Below, piece after piece: positions 17,065 through 26,137 of a DNA stretch of 64,000 nt. The stretch is from Vibrio sp. Isolate34 (GTDB lineage Bacteria > Pseudomonadota > Gammaproteobacteria > Enterobacterales > Vibrionaceae): NCBI RefSeq assembly GCF_022397915.1, contig NZ_JAKEUO010000002.1:317863-381862 (forward strand), given 5' to 3'. The notes under the pieces are model-generated. The model was not told the origin of the DNA. It worked only from the letters and a program-made list of their open reading frames with translations, and searched no databases. The position numbers and the translations under genes are program-made. Numbering within the stretch: the first letter of the stretch is position 1; each line of letters starts with the position of its first letter.

Positions 17065-18759
17065 GTGGATAAACCTTGGCTTTCACGTTATCCAAGTGAC
17101 GTACCAGAGACGATCAATCCAGATCAGTACCCATCTCTTGTTGAAATGTTTGAACAGTCGGTACAGAAGTACGCAGACCAACCAGCATTCGAGAACATGG
17201 GCTCAATAATGACGTTCCGTAAGCTTGAAGAGCGCAGCCGTGCTTTTGCCGCTTACCTGCAGAATGATTTGAAACTGAAGAAAGGCGATCGTGTTGCACT
17301 GATGATGCCAAACCTGCTGCAATACCCAATTGCACTTTTTGGTGTATTGCGTGCTGGTATGATTGCAGTGAACGTCAACCCACTGTACACACCTCGTGAG
17401 CTTGAACATCAACTGAACGATTCTGGTGCAAAGGCGATTGTTATCGTTTCAAACTTTGCGAGCACACTAGAGAAAGTCGTTGATAACACGCCAGTTAAAC
17501 ACGTTGTACTCACCAGCCTAGGGCAAATGCTGCCACGCGCTAAAGGTACAATTGTCGACTTCGTAGTGAAATACGTTAAAGGCATGGTTCCTAAGTACGA
17601 TTTACCGGGTGCTATCTCATTCAGAAAAGCGCTGCACAAAGGCCGTCGTCTTCAATATGTGAAGCCGTTTATGGCAGGAGATGACATTGCATTCCTACAG
17701 TACACGGGTGGTACAACAGGTGTTGCGAAGGGCGCAATCCTAACGCACCGCAATATGATCGCGAACGTACTTCAAGCGAAAGGGGCGTATGGCCCTGTTC
17801 TGCAAGAAGGCCGTGAGCTGGTGGTAACAGCACTGCCGCTTTATCACGTGTTTGCACTGACCGTGAACTGCTTGCTGTTTGTGGAGATGGGTGGTCGTAA
17901 CCTTCTTATCACCAACCCTCGTGATATTCCTGGCTTCATTAAAGAGCTTCAAAAGGTGCCGTTTACCGCGATTACTGGCGTAAACACTCTATTCAATGCA
18001 CTTGTGAATAACGAAGATTTCCACGAGTTGGATTTCAGTAACCTACGCCTATCTGTTGGCGGTGGCATGGCAGTTCAACGCTCTGTTGCTGAGCAATGGA
18101 AAAAAGCGACAGGCATTCACTTGCTAGAAGGCTATGGCTTAACTGAGTGTTCACCACTGGTAACGGGTAACCCATACGATCTTAAAGATTACACAGGCGC
18201 TATTGGCCTGCCAGTACCATCAACAGAAGTTCGTATTGTTGATGATGAAGGCAAAGTGGTTGCTAGTGATCAAGTAGGCGAGCTGCAAGTTCGCGGCCCT
18301 CAAGTGATGCAAGGCTACTGGCAGCGTCCAGAAGCGACCAAAGAAGTGATCGACCAAGACGGTTGGCTATCTACGGGTGACATCGTTAAGTTTGATGATG
18401 AAGGCTTGCTGCACATTGTTGACCGTAAGAAAGATATGATTCTTGTGTCTGGCTTTAACGTTTACCCGAATGAGATTGAAGATGTAGTGGCACTACACGG
18501 CAAAGTGCTGGAAGTAGCGGCTATCGGTCAACCTCATGAAGTATCTGGCGAATTGGTTAAGATCTACGTTGTGAAGCGCGATCCTAGCCTAACCAAAGAA
18601 GACATCATCGCGCATTGTCGTGAACACTTAACGGGTTACAAGATCCCGAAACTGGTTGAATTCAGAGAAGATCTTCCAAAGACCAACGTAGGTAAGATTT
18701 TGCGTCGTGTGCTTCGTGAAGAGAACGATGCAGAATTGGCTAAACGCGCGAGCGAATAA
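17065..18759 (+). CDS. fadD: Long-chain-fatty-acid--CoA ligase
   Basis: FadD activates long-chain fatty acids to acyl-CoA with ATP at the inner membrane, which commits exogenous fatty acids to beta-oxidation and removes the FadR inducer precursor pool. The 564 residues match E. coli FadD (561). Visible motifs are the AMP-binding P-loop [12 protein letters not shown], the GYGLTECSP core, TGD in [10 protein letters not shown] and the C-terminal GKILRR lysine. The GTG start has GAGGAG 7 bases upstream. It is preceded by a weak 7-bp hairpin (16975-16994) and followed by a terminator shared with no other gene. Confidence 0.97.
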   Translation: MDKPWLSRYPSDVPETINPDQYPSLVEMFEQSVQKYADQPAFENMGSIMTFRKLEERSRAFAAYLQNDLKLKKGDRVALMMPNLLQYPIALFGVLRAGMIAVNVNPLYTPRELEHQLNDSGAKAIVIVSNFASTLEKVVDNTPVKHVVLTSLGQMLPRAKGTIVDFVVKYVKGMVPKYDLPGAISFRKALHKGRRLQYVKPFMAGDDIAFLQYTGGTTGVAKGAILTHRNMIANVLQAKGAYGPVLQEGRELVVTALPLYHVFALTVNCLLFVEMGGRNLLITNPRDIPGFIKELQKVPFTAITGVNTLFNALVNNEDFHELDFSNLRLSVGGGMAVQRSVAEQWKKATGIHLLEGYGLTECSPLVTGNPYDLKDYTGAIGLPVPSTEVRIVDDEGKVVASDQVGELQVRGPQVMQGYWQRPEATKEVIDQDGWLSTGDIVKFDDEGLLHIVDRKKDMILVSGFNVYPNEIEDVVALHGKVLEVAAIGQPHEVSGELVKIYVVKRDPSLTKEDIIAHCREHLTGYKIPKLVEFREDLPKTNVGKILRRVLREENDAELAKRASE

Positions 18760-18854
18760 TTAGCCAGTTTATAGGTAACCACTACTCGAGAAACCATAGC
18801 ACGAAAAACCATTGAGGCGCTTAATCTAAGCGAGCGCTGAAAAATGGTGTTAGA

Positions 18855-18881
18855 ATGCCGACAGTTAATGTCGGCATTTTT
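18855..18881 (+). terminator. fadD terminator
   Basis: A 9-bp perfect stem (ATGCCGACA and its complement), 5-base loop and T-run between fadD and rnd. Confidence 0.85.
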
Positions 18882-18906
18882 GTATCCGGCGATCGAATAG
18901 AAACCA

Positions 18907-20037
18907 GTGAGAGTTTTTGTGGATTATCAAATCATTACCCAATTGAAAGACCTTGAGCGAGTTTGCCAACAAGCACGTGAAGCCGATGTCGTTATGCTTG
19001 ATACGGAGTTCGTTCGTACAAGAACCTATTACCCTCAATTAGGCTTGATTCAGTTATTTGATGGTGAAACGCTGTCACTGATTGACCCTATTGCTCTTGG
19101 CGAAATGACACCATTCGTTACCTTGTTGAAAGACGCTTCAGTATTGAAAGTGCTGCATGCGTGCGGTGAAGATTTGGAAGTGTTCCAGAACGCCTTTGGC
19201 TGCACACCAACACCAATGGTGGATACGCAGATCATGGCGGCTTTCTTAGGCCATGGCTTATCAACGGGCTTTGCTGCTCTGGTTTCAGAGTTTGTTGGTG
19301 TCGACCTAGATAAGAGTGAATCTCGCACTGATTGGCTAGCACGTCCACTTTCTCAAAAGCAGTTAGACTATGCTGCGGCAGACGTTCATTACCTAATGCC
19401 AATGTACAACAAGCTTCTTGAAAGAGTGATGGAAGCAGGCTGGTGGGAAGCGGCTCAACAAGAGTCTGACCTACAAGTTGCTAAACGTATTCGTAAAGCA
19501 AACCCAGATAATGCTTACCTCGATATCAAAGGTGCATGGCAGCTAAAACCTAAGCAGCTAGCGATCTTAAGACCGCTAGCAACTTGGCGTTTAAAAGAAG
19601 CTATTAAGCGTGATTTAGCGCTGAACTTTGTCTTCAAAGAACAAGACCTGTGGGCTGTGGCTCGATTCGCGATGAAAGATCCTAAGCACATGGAACAGGA
19701 AGGTTTTGATTACCGTTCTGTACGTCGCCATGGTGCGAAGATCAGCTCAATCGTGAAGTTGGCTGAGCATACGCCAGAAGAAGAGTACCCAGCACCAGTA
19801 GAACGTCTAATGGACTACCCGGGTTACAAGCAAATCTTCAAAGTGTTGAAAGATGAAGTGAAAACAGCATCACAACACAGCGGTTTAGCGACCGAGTTTT
19901 TGGCATCGAAAAAGCAACTTAATCAAGTGTTAAGCTGGGTTTGGAAACACCAACGTAACCCTGAAAAGCTACCTGATGTAATGCAAGGTTGGCGTTTAGA
20001 TGTGGTTGGCGAAAAGCTGAATAAAGCGATTAAGTAA
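18907..20037 (+). CDS. rnd: Ribonuclease D
   Basis: A 3'-5' exoribonuclease of the DEDD family that trims tRNA and other small RNA 3' ends. The 376 residues match the E. coli length (375). Exo I (DTEFVRTRTYYPQLGLIQL), Exo II (CGEDLEVF) and Exo III (YAAADVHYL) give the four acidic residues and the tyrosine; an HRDC-type domain follows after about residue 210. The first GTG (18907) is taken as start; a second GTG four codons later (VDYQIITQL) aligns better with the E. coli N-terminus and has a GAGAG upstream, so the start is uncertain by four residues. fadD-rnd-min order is conserved with enterobacteria in part. Confidence 0.95.
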   Translation: MRVFVDYQIITQLKDLERVCQQAREADVVMLDTEFVRTRTYYPQLGLIQLFDGETLSLIDPIALGEMTPFVTLLKDASVLKVLHACGEDLEVFQNAFGCTPTPMVDTQIMAAFLGHGLSTGFAALVSEFVGVDLDKSESRTDWLARPLSQKQLDYAAADVHYLMPMYNKLLERVMEAGWWEAAQQESDLQVAKRIRKANPDNAYLDIKGAWQLKPKQLAILRPLATWRLKEAIKRDLALNFVFKEQDLWAVARFAMKDPKHMEQEGFDYRSVRRHGAKISSIVKLAEHTPEEEYPAPVERLMDYPGYKQIFKVLKDEVKTASQHSGLATEFLASKKQLNQVLSWVWKHQRNPEKLPDVMQGWRLDVVGEKLNKAIK

Positions 20038-20085
20038 TCTGTTCTTGTTGTAAGAGTTAGCCAGTTAAAGGTATAAAATACAGAC

Positions 20086-20116
20086 ACAAAAAAGAGAGCC
20101 TAGGCTCTCTTTTTTA
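20086..20116. terminator. Bidirectional terminator between rnd and minE
   Basis: A near-perfect palindrome (AAAAAAGAGAGCCTA and its complement) with A and T tracts on either side, serving rnd and the converging min operon. Confidence 0.88.
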
Positions 20117-20150
20117 TTAAATCTGTTTACTACTTACAAGATAGCGAAGA

Positions 20151-20414
20151 CTACTTGTCGTCTTCTGGTAGCTTAACGTTCAACTCTAATACAGAGATGT
20201 CGTCGTCTTTGTGTTCGAAAGTAAGATCAACCATTGATGGATCTACTTCAACGTATTTCGCAATACACTTCAAGATGTCTTCTTTCAGTTGCGGCAAGTA
20301 CGAAGGAGCAGGGTCGTCATGACTGCGGCGCTCAGCAACAATGATCTGCAAACGCTCTTTGGCTAGGTTTGCTGTCGTCTTTTTCTGTGGTCTGAAAAAC
20401 TCTAGTAATGACAT
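20151..20414 (-). CDS. minE: Cell division topological specificity factor MinE
   Basis: An 87-residue protein that displaces MinC from MinD and stimulates MinD ATPase, producing pole-to-pole oscillation that restricts FtsZ to midcell. The N-terminal amphipathic [10 protein letters not shown] membrane-binding helix, the anti-MinCD helix ([17 protein letters not shown]) and the C-terminal dimerisation strands ([20 protein letters not shown]) are visible. Last gene of minCDE, starting six bases after the minD stop, and followed by a strong terminator. Confidence 0.97.
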   Translation of the reverse strand: MSLLEFFRPQKKTTANLAKERLQIIVAERRSHDDPAPSYLPQLKEDILKCIAKYVEVDPSMVDLTFEHKDDDISVLELNVKLPEDDK

Positions 20415-20420
20415 TGCGTA

Positions 20421-21233
20421 TTAGCCCCCGAACAGTCTTTTGAAGATGCCTTTCTTCTGTTCCGTTAAGAAACGGAAGTCCACTTGGCTACCTAGTAGTC
20501 GCTCTACAGTATCATTGTAAGCCATACCTGCGTCGGTTGCTTCGTCAAAGATAACTGGAACACCCTTGTTCGATGCGTTCAGTACCGCTTGGCTCTCTGG
20601 AATCACACCCAGTAGAGAGATGTGTAGGATCTCTTCAACGTCTTCAACACTCAGCATCTCACCTTGAGTTACGCGTGCTGGGTTGTAGCGAGTCAGTAGA
20701 AGGTGAGTTTTCACTGGCTCTAAACCGTCTTCAGAACGACGAGATTTAGAGTCAAGAATGCCTAGAATACGGTCTGAGTCGCGTACAGAAGAGACTTCAG
20801 GGTTGGTCGTTACAATCGCTTCATCAGCGAAGTACAGCGCCATCAGAGCACCTTGCTCAATACCCGCAGGAGAATCACAGATGATGAAATCAAAGCCCAT
20901 TTCATCCAGTTCATCAAATACGCGACGAACACCATCTTTGGTTAGTGCATCTTTATCACGAGTTTGAGAAGCAGGAAGAATGAACAGGTTCTCTGTGCGC
21001 TTGTCTTTGATCATCGCTTGGTTCAGCGTAGCTTCACCATTGATAACATTAACGAAATCGTAAACAACACGACGCTCACAACCCATGATTAAATCTAGGT
21101 TACGCAGACCGATATCAAAGTCGATAACTGCGGTTTTCTTCCCTTTTAAAGCCAGACCTGAGGCAATAGCTGCACTAGAGGTCGTTTTGCCTACCCCGCC
21201 TTTACCTGACGTTACAACGATAATGCGTGCCAT
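20421..21233 (-). CDS. minD: Septum site-determining ATPase MinD
   Basis: The 270-residue membrane-associated ATPase of the Min system. It shows the deviant Walker A GKGGVGKTT at residues 10-18, the switch I and II segments (DFDIGLRNLD, CDSPAGIE) and a C-terminal amphipathic membrane-targeting helix (KGIFKRLFGG). The length equals E. coli MinD. It recruits MinC to the membrane to block Z-ring formation near the poles. It is centred in minC-minD-minE with short gaps of 21 and 6 bases, so one transcription unit. Confidence 0.98.
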   Translation of the reverse strand: MARIIVVTSGKGGVGKTTSSAAIASGLALKGKKTAVIDFDIGLRNLDLIMGCERRVVYDFVNVINGEATLNQAMIKDKRTENLFILPASQTRDKDALTKDGVRRVFDELDEMGFDFIICDSPAGIEQGALMALYFADEAIVTTNPEVSSVRDSDRILGILDSKSRRSEDGLEPVKTHLLLTRYNPARVTQGEMLSVEDVEEILHISLLGVIPESQAVLNASNKGVPVIFDEATDAGMAYNDTVERLLGSQVDFRFLTEQKKGIFKRLFGG

Positions 21234-21254
21234 TATTTTTTCCTTTTATTTCTC

Positions 21255-21917
21255 TTATATTGCGAGGACGTCAACGTGTAATACATCGTTTGCCATACTG
21301 AACATGGTTTTCTTCTGCCAGTACTCGCTTTCAATTTGATCGCTGAGCCAGTAATTTCCAGCAATGGAAACCAGCTCGGCTTGTAAATCATTACAAATTA
21401 TTTTTGCTTCAGTTTGACCACTTGCACCTGCAATCGCGCGGCCGCGTAATGTGCCATGAATATGGATGCTGCCATCGGCAATCACTTCTGCACCCGCACT
21501 CACATGGCTAAGGATCAATAGATCGCCATCTTTCGCGTAAACCTGCTGACCCGAACGAATTGGAGTTCGAACCACTTTAATTGGTGCCATCTTAGCGGGT
21601 GCTTGCGACGGAGATTTACTGGCCGTCATGACAGCAAAGCCCGCTTCTTTCGCTAGATTCTGCATACGTTTATCAGAGCAGCCAGCCACGCCAACCGGGA
21701 TCATACCCGCTTGAGATATACCATTTTTCAGTTGCACAAAATCGATATCGCCTGCGACTTTGCTGATGTTGATAACAACAGGCGCAGCGGCGAAAAACGT
21801 GGGTGCTTGGTCTACCTTCTCTTGAAGAAAAGACACTGCATTTTCGACTTGATCATCGGATAAGTGCAAAACAGATAGCGTAAAGCTGCTACCTTTTAGA
21901 TCTGGGTTACTAGACAT
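21255..21917 (-). CDS. minC: Septum site-determining protein MinC
   Basis: The 220-residue FtsZ inhibitor of the Min system. The N-terminal FtsZ-binding domain (about 1-105) is joined by a linker to the C-terminal beta-helix domain that binds MinD, with the hallmark [24 protein letters not shown] pattern seen here as [18 protein letters not shown]. The ATG at 21917 ([12 protein letters not shown]) is preferred over an upstream in-frame TTG at 21938, because family proteins begin close to this point. First gene of the min operon; it is divergent from ycgL. Confidence 0.96.
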   Translation of the reverse strand: MSSNPDLKGSSFTLSVLHLSDDQVENAVSFLQEKVDQAPTFFAAAPVVINISKVAGDIDFVQLKNGISQAGMIPVGVAGCSDKRMQNLAKEAGFAVMTASKSPSQAPAKMAPIKVVRTPIRSGQQVYAKDGDLLILSHVSAGAEVIADGSIHIHGTLRGRAIAGASGQTEAKIICNDLQAELVSIAGNYWLSDQIESEYWQKKTMFSMANDVLHVDVLAI

Positions 21918-22137
21918 CGAAAAACTACAGGACCTCAATAGCGAATTGGTACAATTTCTTTATCAATAAAATAAAGGGCATTGCCTGAAACTAGGTTTAT
22001 CATGTTATATTCCCAAACCAAGCACAGCAAGTAATCTTGTTGTCAAATGGACGTTTTGTTCCCAATATTTCCCTAACATAAACTATTGATCTCGCAAGTG
22101 AGAGTTTTGTAGTCATAATCAATTAAAAAGGTTTGTC

Positions 22138-22428
22138 ATGCTGTGTTCTATATATAAAAGCTCAAAGAAAGAAGGAACATACCTTTATATCCCTAAGAAG
22201 GATGATTTTTCACAAGTTCCTGACGCATTGATGCAAATGTTTGGTAAACCTAGTTTTGTAATGGTAATTAAAATGGATGGCCGTAAACTGGCTCAAGTGA
22301 ACATCGAAAAAGTGAAAGAATCACTGAATACCGATGGTTTCTTTTTGCAGGTTCCGCCACCACCAGTTAACGAACTTGAACTTCATAAAGAGCGTAAAGC
22401 TCAACAGAAATCTCAAGACGAAGAGTGA
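22138..22428 (+). CDS. ycgL: YcgL-domain protein
   Basis: A 96-residue small cytoplasmic protein of the YcgL family, recognised from the [27 protein letters not shown]-terminus (quoted here as [15 protein letters not shown] and KKDDFSQVP) and the FFLQVPPPP motif. The family has a known fold but no established biochemical role. It lies divergent from minC, as ycgL does in E. coli, and is followed 30 bases later by an MltB-family gene with which it is probably co-transcribed. Confidence 0.92.
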   Translation: MLCSIYKSSKKEGTYLYIPKKDDFSQVPDALMQMFGKPSFVMVIKMDGRKLAQVNIEKVKESLNTDGFFLQVPPPPVNELELHKERKAQQKSQDEE

Positions 22429-22458
22429 TAGCCACCTCAATTCAAGGAGGAGTGATCG

Positions 22459-23457
22459 TTGAGTAAATTTTCGAAAACCATATTGGCTGTGTCAGCATTA
22501 CTATTGGGTAATAGCCTGACCATTAGCTCAGTACACGCTGAAGAATTGAGCTTCGAACAATATGTAGAAAAACTAAAGCAACAAGGCCGGGAAGAAGGCG
22601 TTTCTGAAGCGATCATTGATGAAGTCTTTGATGGTGTAACGTTTAAGCCAAGAGCGGTGAAAGCCGACAAAAACCAACCTGAGAAGAAGCTGACTCTGGA
22701 TGAATACATTCCACGAGCAGTACCAGATTGGAAAGTGAAGCAAGCTCGCTCTCTTTATAAGAAGCATTACACAGCGCTAAAGCGTATTGGTGATGAATAT
22801 GGTGTTCAACCAAGATTCATTGTCGCGCTATGGGGCGTTGAAAGTAACTTTGGTAAATTCACCGGTAACTACAGTGTTATCGATGCGCTAACGACTATGG
22901 CTTACGAAGGACGCAGAGAAGTGTTTTTCCGTAGCGAAGCAATGGCGGCGTTGAAGATTCTTGATCAAGGCCATATAGCACCAAAAGAGATGAAAGGCTC
23001 TTGGGCTGGTGCGATGGGTCAACCTCAGTTTATGCCAAGCTCATTCTTAGCGTTTGCTGCTGATGGTAATGGCGACGGTAAGAAAGATATCTGGGGCACT
23101 GAAGAAGATGTGTTTGCTTCGGCAGCCAATTACCTTAGCCAATCAGGTTGGGATGATAAGTACACTTGGGGCCGTCAGGTTCACGTACCGTCAACCGTGT
23201 CTATTGATTTGCAAGGTCGAACTGAAGACAAAGCGAAGTACCTAAAAGAGTGGTCTGAACTTGGTATTAAGCGTTATGACGATCGCCCACTACCAACGCT
23301 TGATGAAGACATTAAAGCTTGGTTAATTATGCCGGATGACGAAGCAGGTCGTTCGTACCTCATTTACAACAACTACAATGTGTTAATGAAGTGGAATCGT
23401 TCTTACTACTTTGCTTTGGCAGTCAGCCACCTAGCAGACAGAATTAAGTTTGATTAA
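22459..23457 (+). CDS. MltB-family lytic murein transglycosylase
   Basis: A 332-residue periplasmic enzyme that cleaves peptidoglycan glycan strands with formation of 1,6-anhydromuramic acid. A signal peptide ends near SSVHA at residue 27, with no lipobox cysteine, so it is a soluble or loosely attached form rather than a lipoprotein. The catalytic glutamate is in ALWGVESNFGK, and SWAGAMGQPQFMPSSFL and DGKKDIWGTEEDVFASAANYL are family motifs. The start is TTG with GGAGGAGTGA upstream. It follows ycgL closely. A terminator with a UUCG tetraloop ends the unit. Confidence 0.93.
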   Translation: MSKFSKTILAVSALLLGNSLTISSVHAEELSFEQYVEKLKQQGREEGVSEAIIDEVFDGVTFKPRAVKADKNQPEKKLTLDEYIPRAVPDWKVKQARSLYKKHYTALKRIGDEYGVQPRFIVALWGVESNFGKFTGNYSVIDALTTMAYEGRREVFFRSEAMAALKILDQGHIAPKEMKGSWAGAMGQPQFMPSSFLAFAADGNGDGKKDIWGTEEDVFASAANYLSQSGWDDKYTWGRQVHVPSTVSIDLQGRTEDKAKYLKEWSELGIKRYDDRPLPTLDEDIKAWLIMPDDEAGRSYLIYNNYNVLMKWNRSYYFALAVSHLADRIKFD

Positions 23458-23544
23458 TCGGTCTAATTTGATTGGCAGACTTAATTTGATTAATAGGTCT
23501 AGCTTGCTTAGATAGCAATTGGCCTACCATAGGCAGAACGAACT

Positions 23545-23570
23545 AAAGGACTCTTCGGAGTCCTTTTTGA
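23545..23570 (+). terminator. Terminator with UUCG tetraloop after the transglycosylase gene
   Basis: A 9-bp perfect stem (AAAGGACTC and its complement) capped by TTCG with a C-G closing pair, followed by a T-run. Confidence 0.88.
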
Positions 23571-23603
23571 TTTTATATTTCAGAGATTTAAGAAGGTGGC
23601 CTT

Positions 23604-24548
23604 GTGCTAACAGATAGAGCTGCACAGATGGTGATATTCCATGCGTTGATCAAGCATGAAGGCTTTACCAGTGCTGCAAAAAGCTTGAGCGTTTCGGTGT
23701 CTCACATCAGTAAGCAAGTTGCTTTGCTTGAAGACTCAATCGGCATCAAGTTGGTACAACGAACCACACGTAGCCTAACGCTCACTGAAGCAGGAGAAGT
23801 GTTCTATCAGCACTGTGAACAGCTGTTTAACACGGTAAAAGCGGCTCAAATGGATATGGATAGCCAGCGTGATGACATCTCTGGAATATTGCGAGTTGGG
23901 TTGTCGCAGTCATTTGGTACTTTGCACATCATTCCTGCGATTGATCAGCTCAGACAGCTTTATCCGCAGCTGAGAATCGAGGTCCACTTGTTCGACTACA
24001 AGGTGGATATGATTGAAGAGCGATTGGATCTCTGGATCACCAATAACGAAGATTTGCCCGAAGGTTATATTGCGCAGCGATTAGCGGACAGTCAGTTTGT
24101 GGTGGCTGCATCTCCGGACTATTTGATTAAGGCCGGGACGCCACATGTGCCTTCTGACCTGATTGACCATAACTGTCTTATCTATCGTAGCCGAGAGCGA
24201 GATTACACATCTTGGGCGTTTGATAACGGGCAAGAGAACCTTAGCGTTAAAGTCGCGGGCGATTACTCGGTGGACTTAGCTGAGGCAGTGCGAGATGCAG
24301 CCGTATCAGGGTGGGGCGTGGCTTACTTAGCAACTTACTTAGTCAAAGAAGAGTTTAGAACGGGCAAATTAATCCAAGTTTTGCCGGAATGGCGAGCTAG
24401 CCAATTGATGCCATTTTATGCCGTGTATCCGAGTCGAAAGAACATGCCGAAGAAGCTTTCTGCGGTGATTGAGTTCATCAAAGATCATATCGGATCGCCG
24501 ACGTACTGGGATGAAAACCTGAAAACTTGCGTTGAACTGCATCGCTAA
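23604..24548 (+). CDS. LysR-family transcriptional regulator
   Basis: A 314-residue LTTR. The N-terminal winged helix-turn-helix spans about 1-65 (FTSAAKSLSVSVSHISKQVALLEDSIGIKL then VQRTTRSLTLTEAG, the family signature), and the rest is the two-lobed periplasmic-binding-like effector domain (from LRVGLSQSFGTLHIIPAI). GTG start with AAGGTGG seven bases upstream. The target is unknown: it is co-oriented with nupC 195 bases downstream, not divergent, so the usual divergent-target rule gives no hint. Confidence 0.92.
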   Translation: MLTDRAAQMVIFHALIKHEGFTSAAKSLSVSVSHISKQVALLEDSIGIKLVQRTTRSLTLTEAGEVFYQHCEQLFNTVKAAQMDMDSQRDDISGILRVGLSQSFGTLHIIPAIDQLRQLYPQLRIEVHLFDYKVDMIEERLDLWITNNEDLPEGYIAQRLADSQFVVAASPDYLIKAGTPHVPSDLIDHNCLIYRSRERDYTSWAFDNGQENLSVKVAGDYSVDLAEAVRDAAVSGWGVAYLATYLVKEEFRTGKLIQVLPEWRASQLMPFYAVYPSRKNMPKKLSAVIEFIKDHIGSPTYWDENLKTCVELHR

Positions 24549-24752
24549 CTGTTTCCAAATCTATAAATATAATTTCCACATGGAAAAAGTATGGTTTTAA
24601 TCAAACTTAATTATTAAAATTCAATGACTTAATTTATATCATTACTCAAAGATGATTACCCCAACATCACGTTAACAACCGTCACTTGCCGCAAACGATT
24701 TCCTCTATAGAATGCGTCGCCTTTCCTATCTACAACTTTTAGGTTGACGCAC

Positions 24753-25952
24753 ATGGCTTCGCTACTTGGAATTATCACTATTTTAGTTGCCGCTTGGTTA
24801 CTATCTACGGACAGAAAAAATATTCCACTAAGAACAGTCTCTTTGGCTTTCTTATTACAAATCTCATTCGCGCTATTGGTTTTGTATGTACCGATGGGTA
24901 AAGAAGCGTTGAATGCAGCCACAGGTGCGGTATCTAGCTTGATCAACTACGGTCAAGAAGGGATTAACTTCCTATTTGGTGGCCTTACGAATAACGGTTT
25001 CGTTTTCGCGATTAACGTTCTAGGCATCATTATCTTTTTCTCTGCACTGATCTCTGGTTTGTACCACATCGGCTTTATGCCAAAGGTGATCAACCTTATC
25101 GGTGGCGCGCTGCAGAAGTTCTTGGGCACAGGTCGTGCAGAATCACTGTCTGCGACAGCAAATATCTTCGTTGGCATGATTGAAGCGCCATTGGTGGTTA
25201 AGCCTTACTTGAAGCACATGACAGACTCGCAACTGTTTGCTGTGATGGTGTGTGGTTTGGCTTCTGTCGCTGGTGGTACGCTAGTGGGTTATGCATCGCT
25301 TGGTGTTGATCTAAACTACCTGATCGCAGCGGCATTCATGTCAGCACCTGCTGGTCTATTGATGGCTAAGATCTTAGTACCAGGTAGTGCAGATGACGCT
25401 CAAGAAAATATTGAGTCTGATGTTGAAATTCCACGAGCAACAAACGTAGTTGAGGCAATGGCAGATGGGGCTATGTCTGGACTTCGTATTGCCGTTGCGG
25501 TGGGTGCGACACTTCTGGCCTTTATTAGTGTGATTGCAATGCTGAATGGCTTGCTAGGTATTGTTGGTGGTTGGTTTGGTGTAAACCTAAGCTTCGAACT
25601 TCTCCTAGGTTATGTGTTCGCACCCGTTGCATGGCTGATCGGTGTGCCGTGGTCTGAAGCCGTTGTGGCAGGTTCACTGATCGGTAACAAGATTGTTGTG
25701 AACGAATTTGTCGCTTTCATTCAGTTAATGGACGCGAAAGAGGCACTAAGCGAGCACTCACAAGCGATCGTTACCTTCGCACTGTGTGGCTTCGCTAACA
25801 TCTCAACGATGGCGATTCTGATTGGTGGTCTGGGCAGCTTGGTACCAGAGCGTCGCTCTTTCATCTCACAATACGGCTTTAAAGCAATTTGTGCAGGTGT
25901 GTTTGCTAACCTAATGAGTGCAGCGATTGCTGGTGTGGTACTTTCTCTGTAG
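24753..25952 (+). CDS. nupC: NupC-family nucleoside:cation symporter
   Basis: A 399-residue concentrative nucleoside transporter (CNT family) in the inner membrane that imports nucleosides with protons or sodium. Family motifs are visible: GMIEAPLVVKPYL, VCGLASVAGGTLVGYASLG, PWSEAVVAGSLIGNKIVVNEFVAF (here PWSEAVVAGSLIGNKIV) and FALCGFANISTMAILIGGLGSL. The ATG at 24753 is preferred to an in-frame TTG three codons upstream; family proteins start MASLLGI. A TAGAAT -10-like element lies about 40 bases upstream. Two hairpins follow the stop. Confidence 0.93.
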   Translation: MASLLGIITILVAAWLLSTDRKNIPLRTVSLAFLLQISFALLVLYVPMGKEALNAATGAVSSLINYGQEGINFLFGGLTNNGFVFAINVLGIIIFFSALISGLYHIGFMPKVINLIGGALQKFLGTGRAESLSATANIFVGMIEAPLVVKPYLKHMTDSQLFAVMVCGLASVAGGTLVGYASLGVDLNYLIAAAFMSAPAGLLMAKILVPGSADDAQENIESDVEIPRATNVVEAMADGAMSGLRIAVAVGATLLAFISVIAMLNGLLGIVGGWFGVNLSFELLLGYVFAPVAWLIGVPWSEAVVAGSLIGNKIVVNEFVAFIQLMDAKEALSEHSQAIVTFALCGFANISTMAILIGGLGSLVPERRSFISQYGFKAICAGVFANLMSAAIAGVVLSL

Positions 25953-25979
25953 TTAGATGATAAGTGCCGAGTAGATGAG

Positions 25980-26015
25980 TCAGTCACTTTATTTCCCCTA
26001 TAGTAAAGTGACTGA
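25980..26015 (+). terminator. Inverted repeat after nupC
   Basis: A 12-bp perfect stem (TCAGTCACTTTA and its complement) with a 12-base loop, 28 bases after the nupC stop. The T-run is poor, so it may instead stabilise the 3' end. Confidence 0.55.
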
Positions 26016-26046
26016 TTAATCACAATAATATTCGGTTAGCACGAAA

Positions 26047-26085
26047 AAGAGAGCCTATAGTTTAATGACGTAGGCTTTCTTGTTT
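26047..26085 (+). terminator. Second terminator-like hairpin after nupC
   Basis: An 11-bp stem (AAGAGAGCCTA with TAGGCTTTCTT, one G-T pair) and a 13-base loop, followed by TGTTTC. Confidence 0.55.
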
Positions 26086-26137
26086 CAGTAAACAGATTTG
26101 GACCACAGGGTGTGGCACCAATTATTTAGGGGCATAA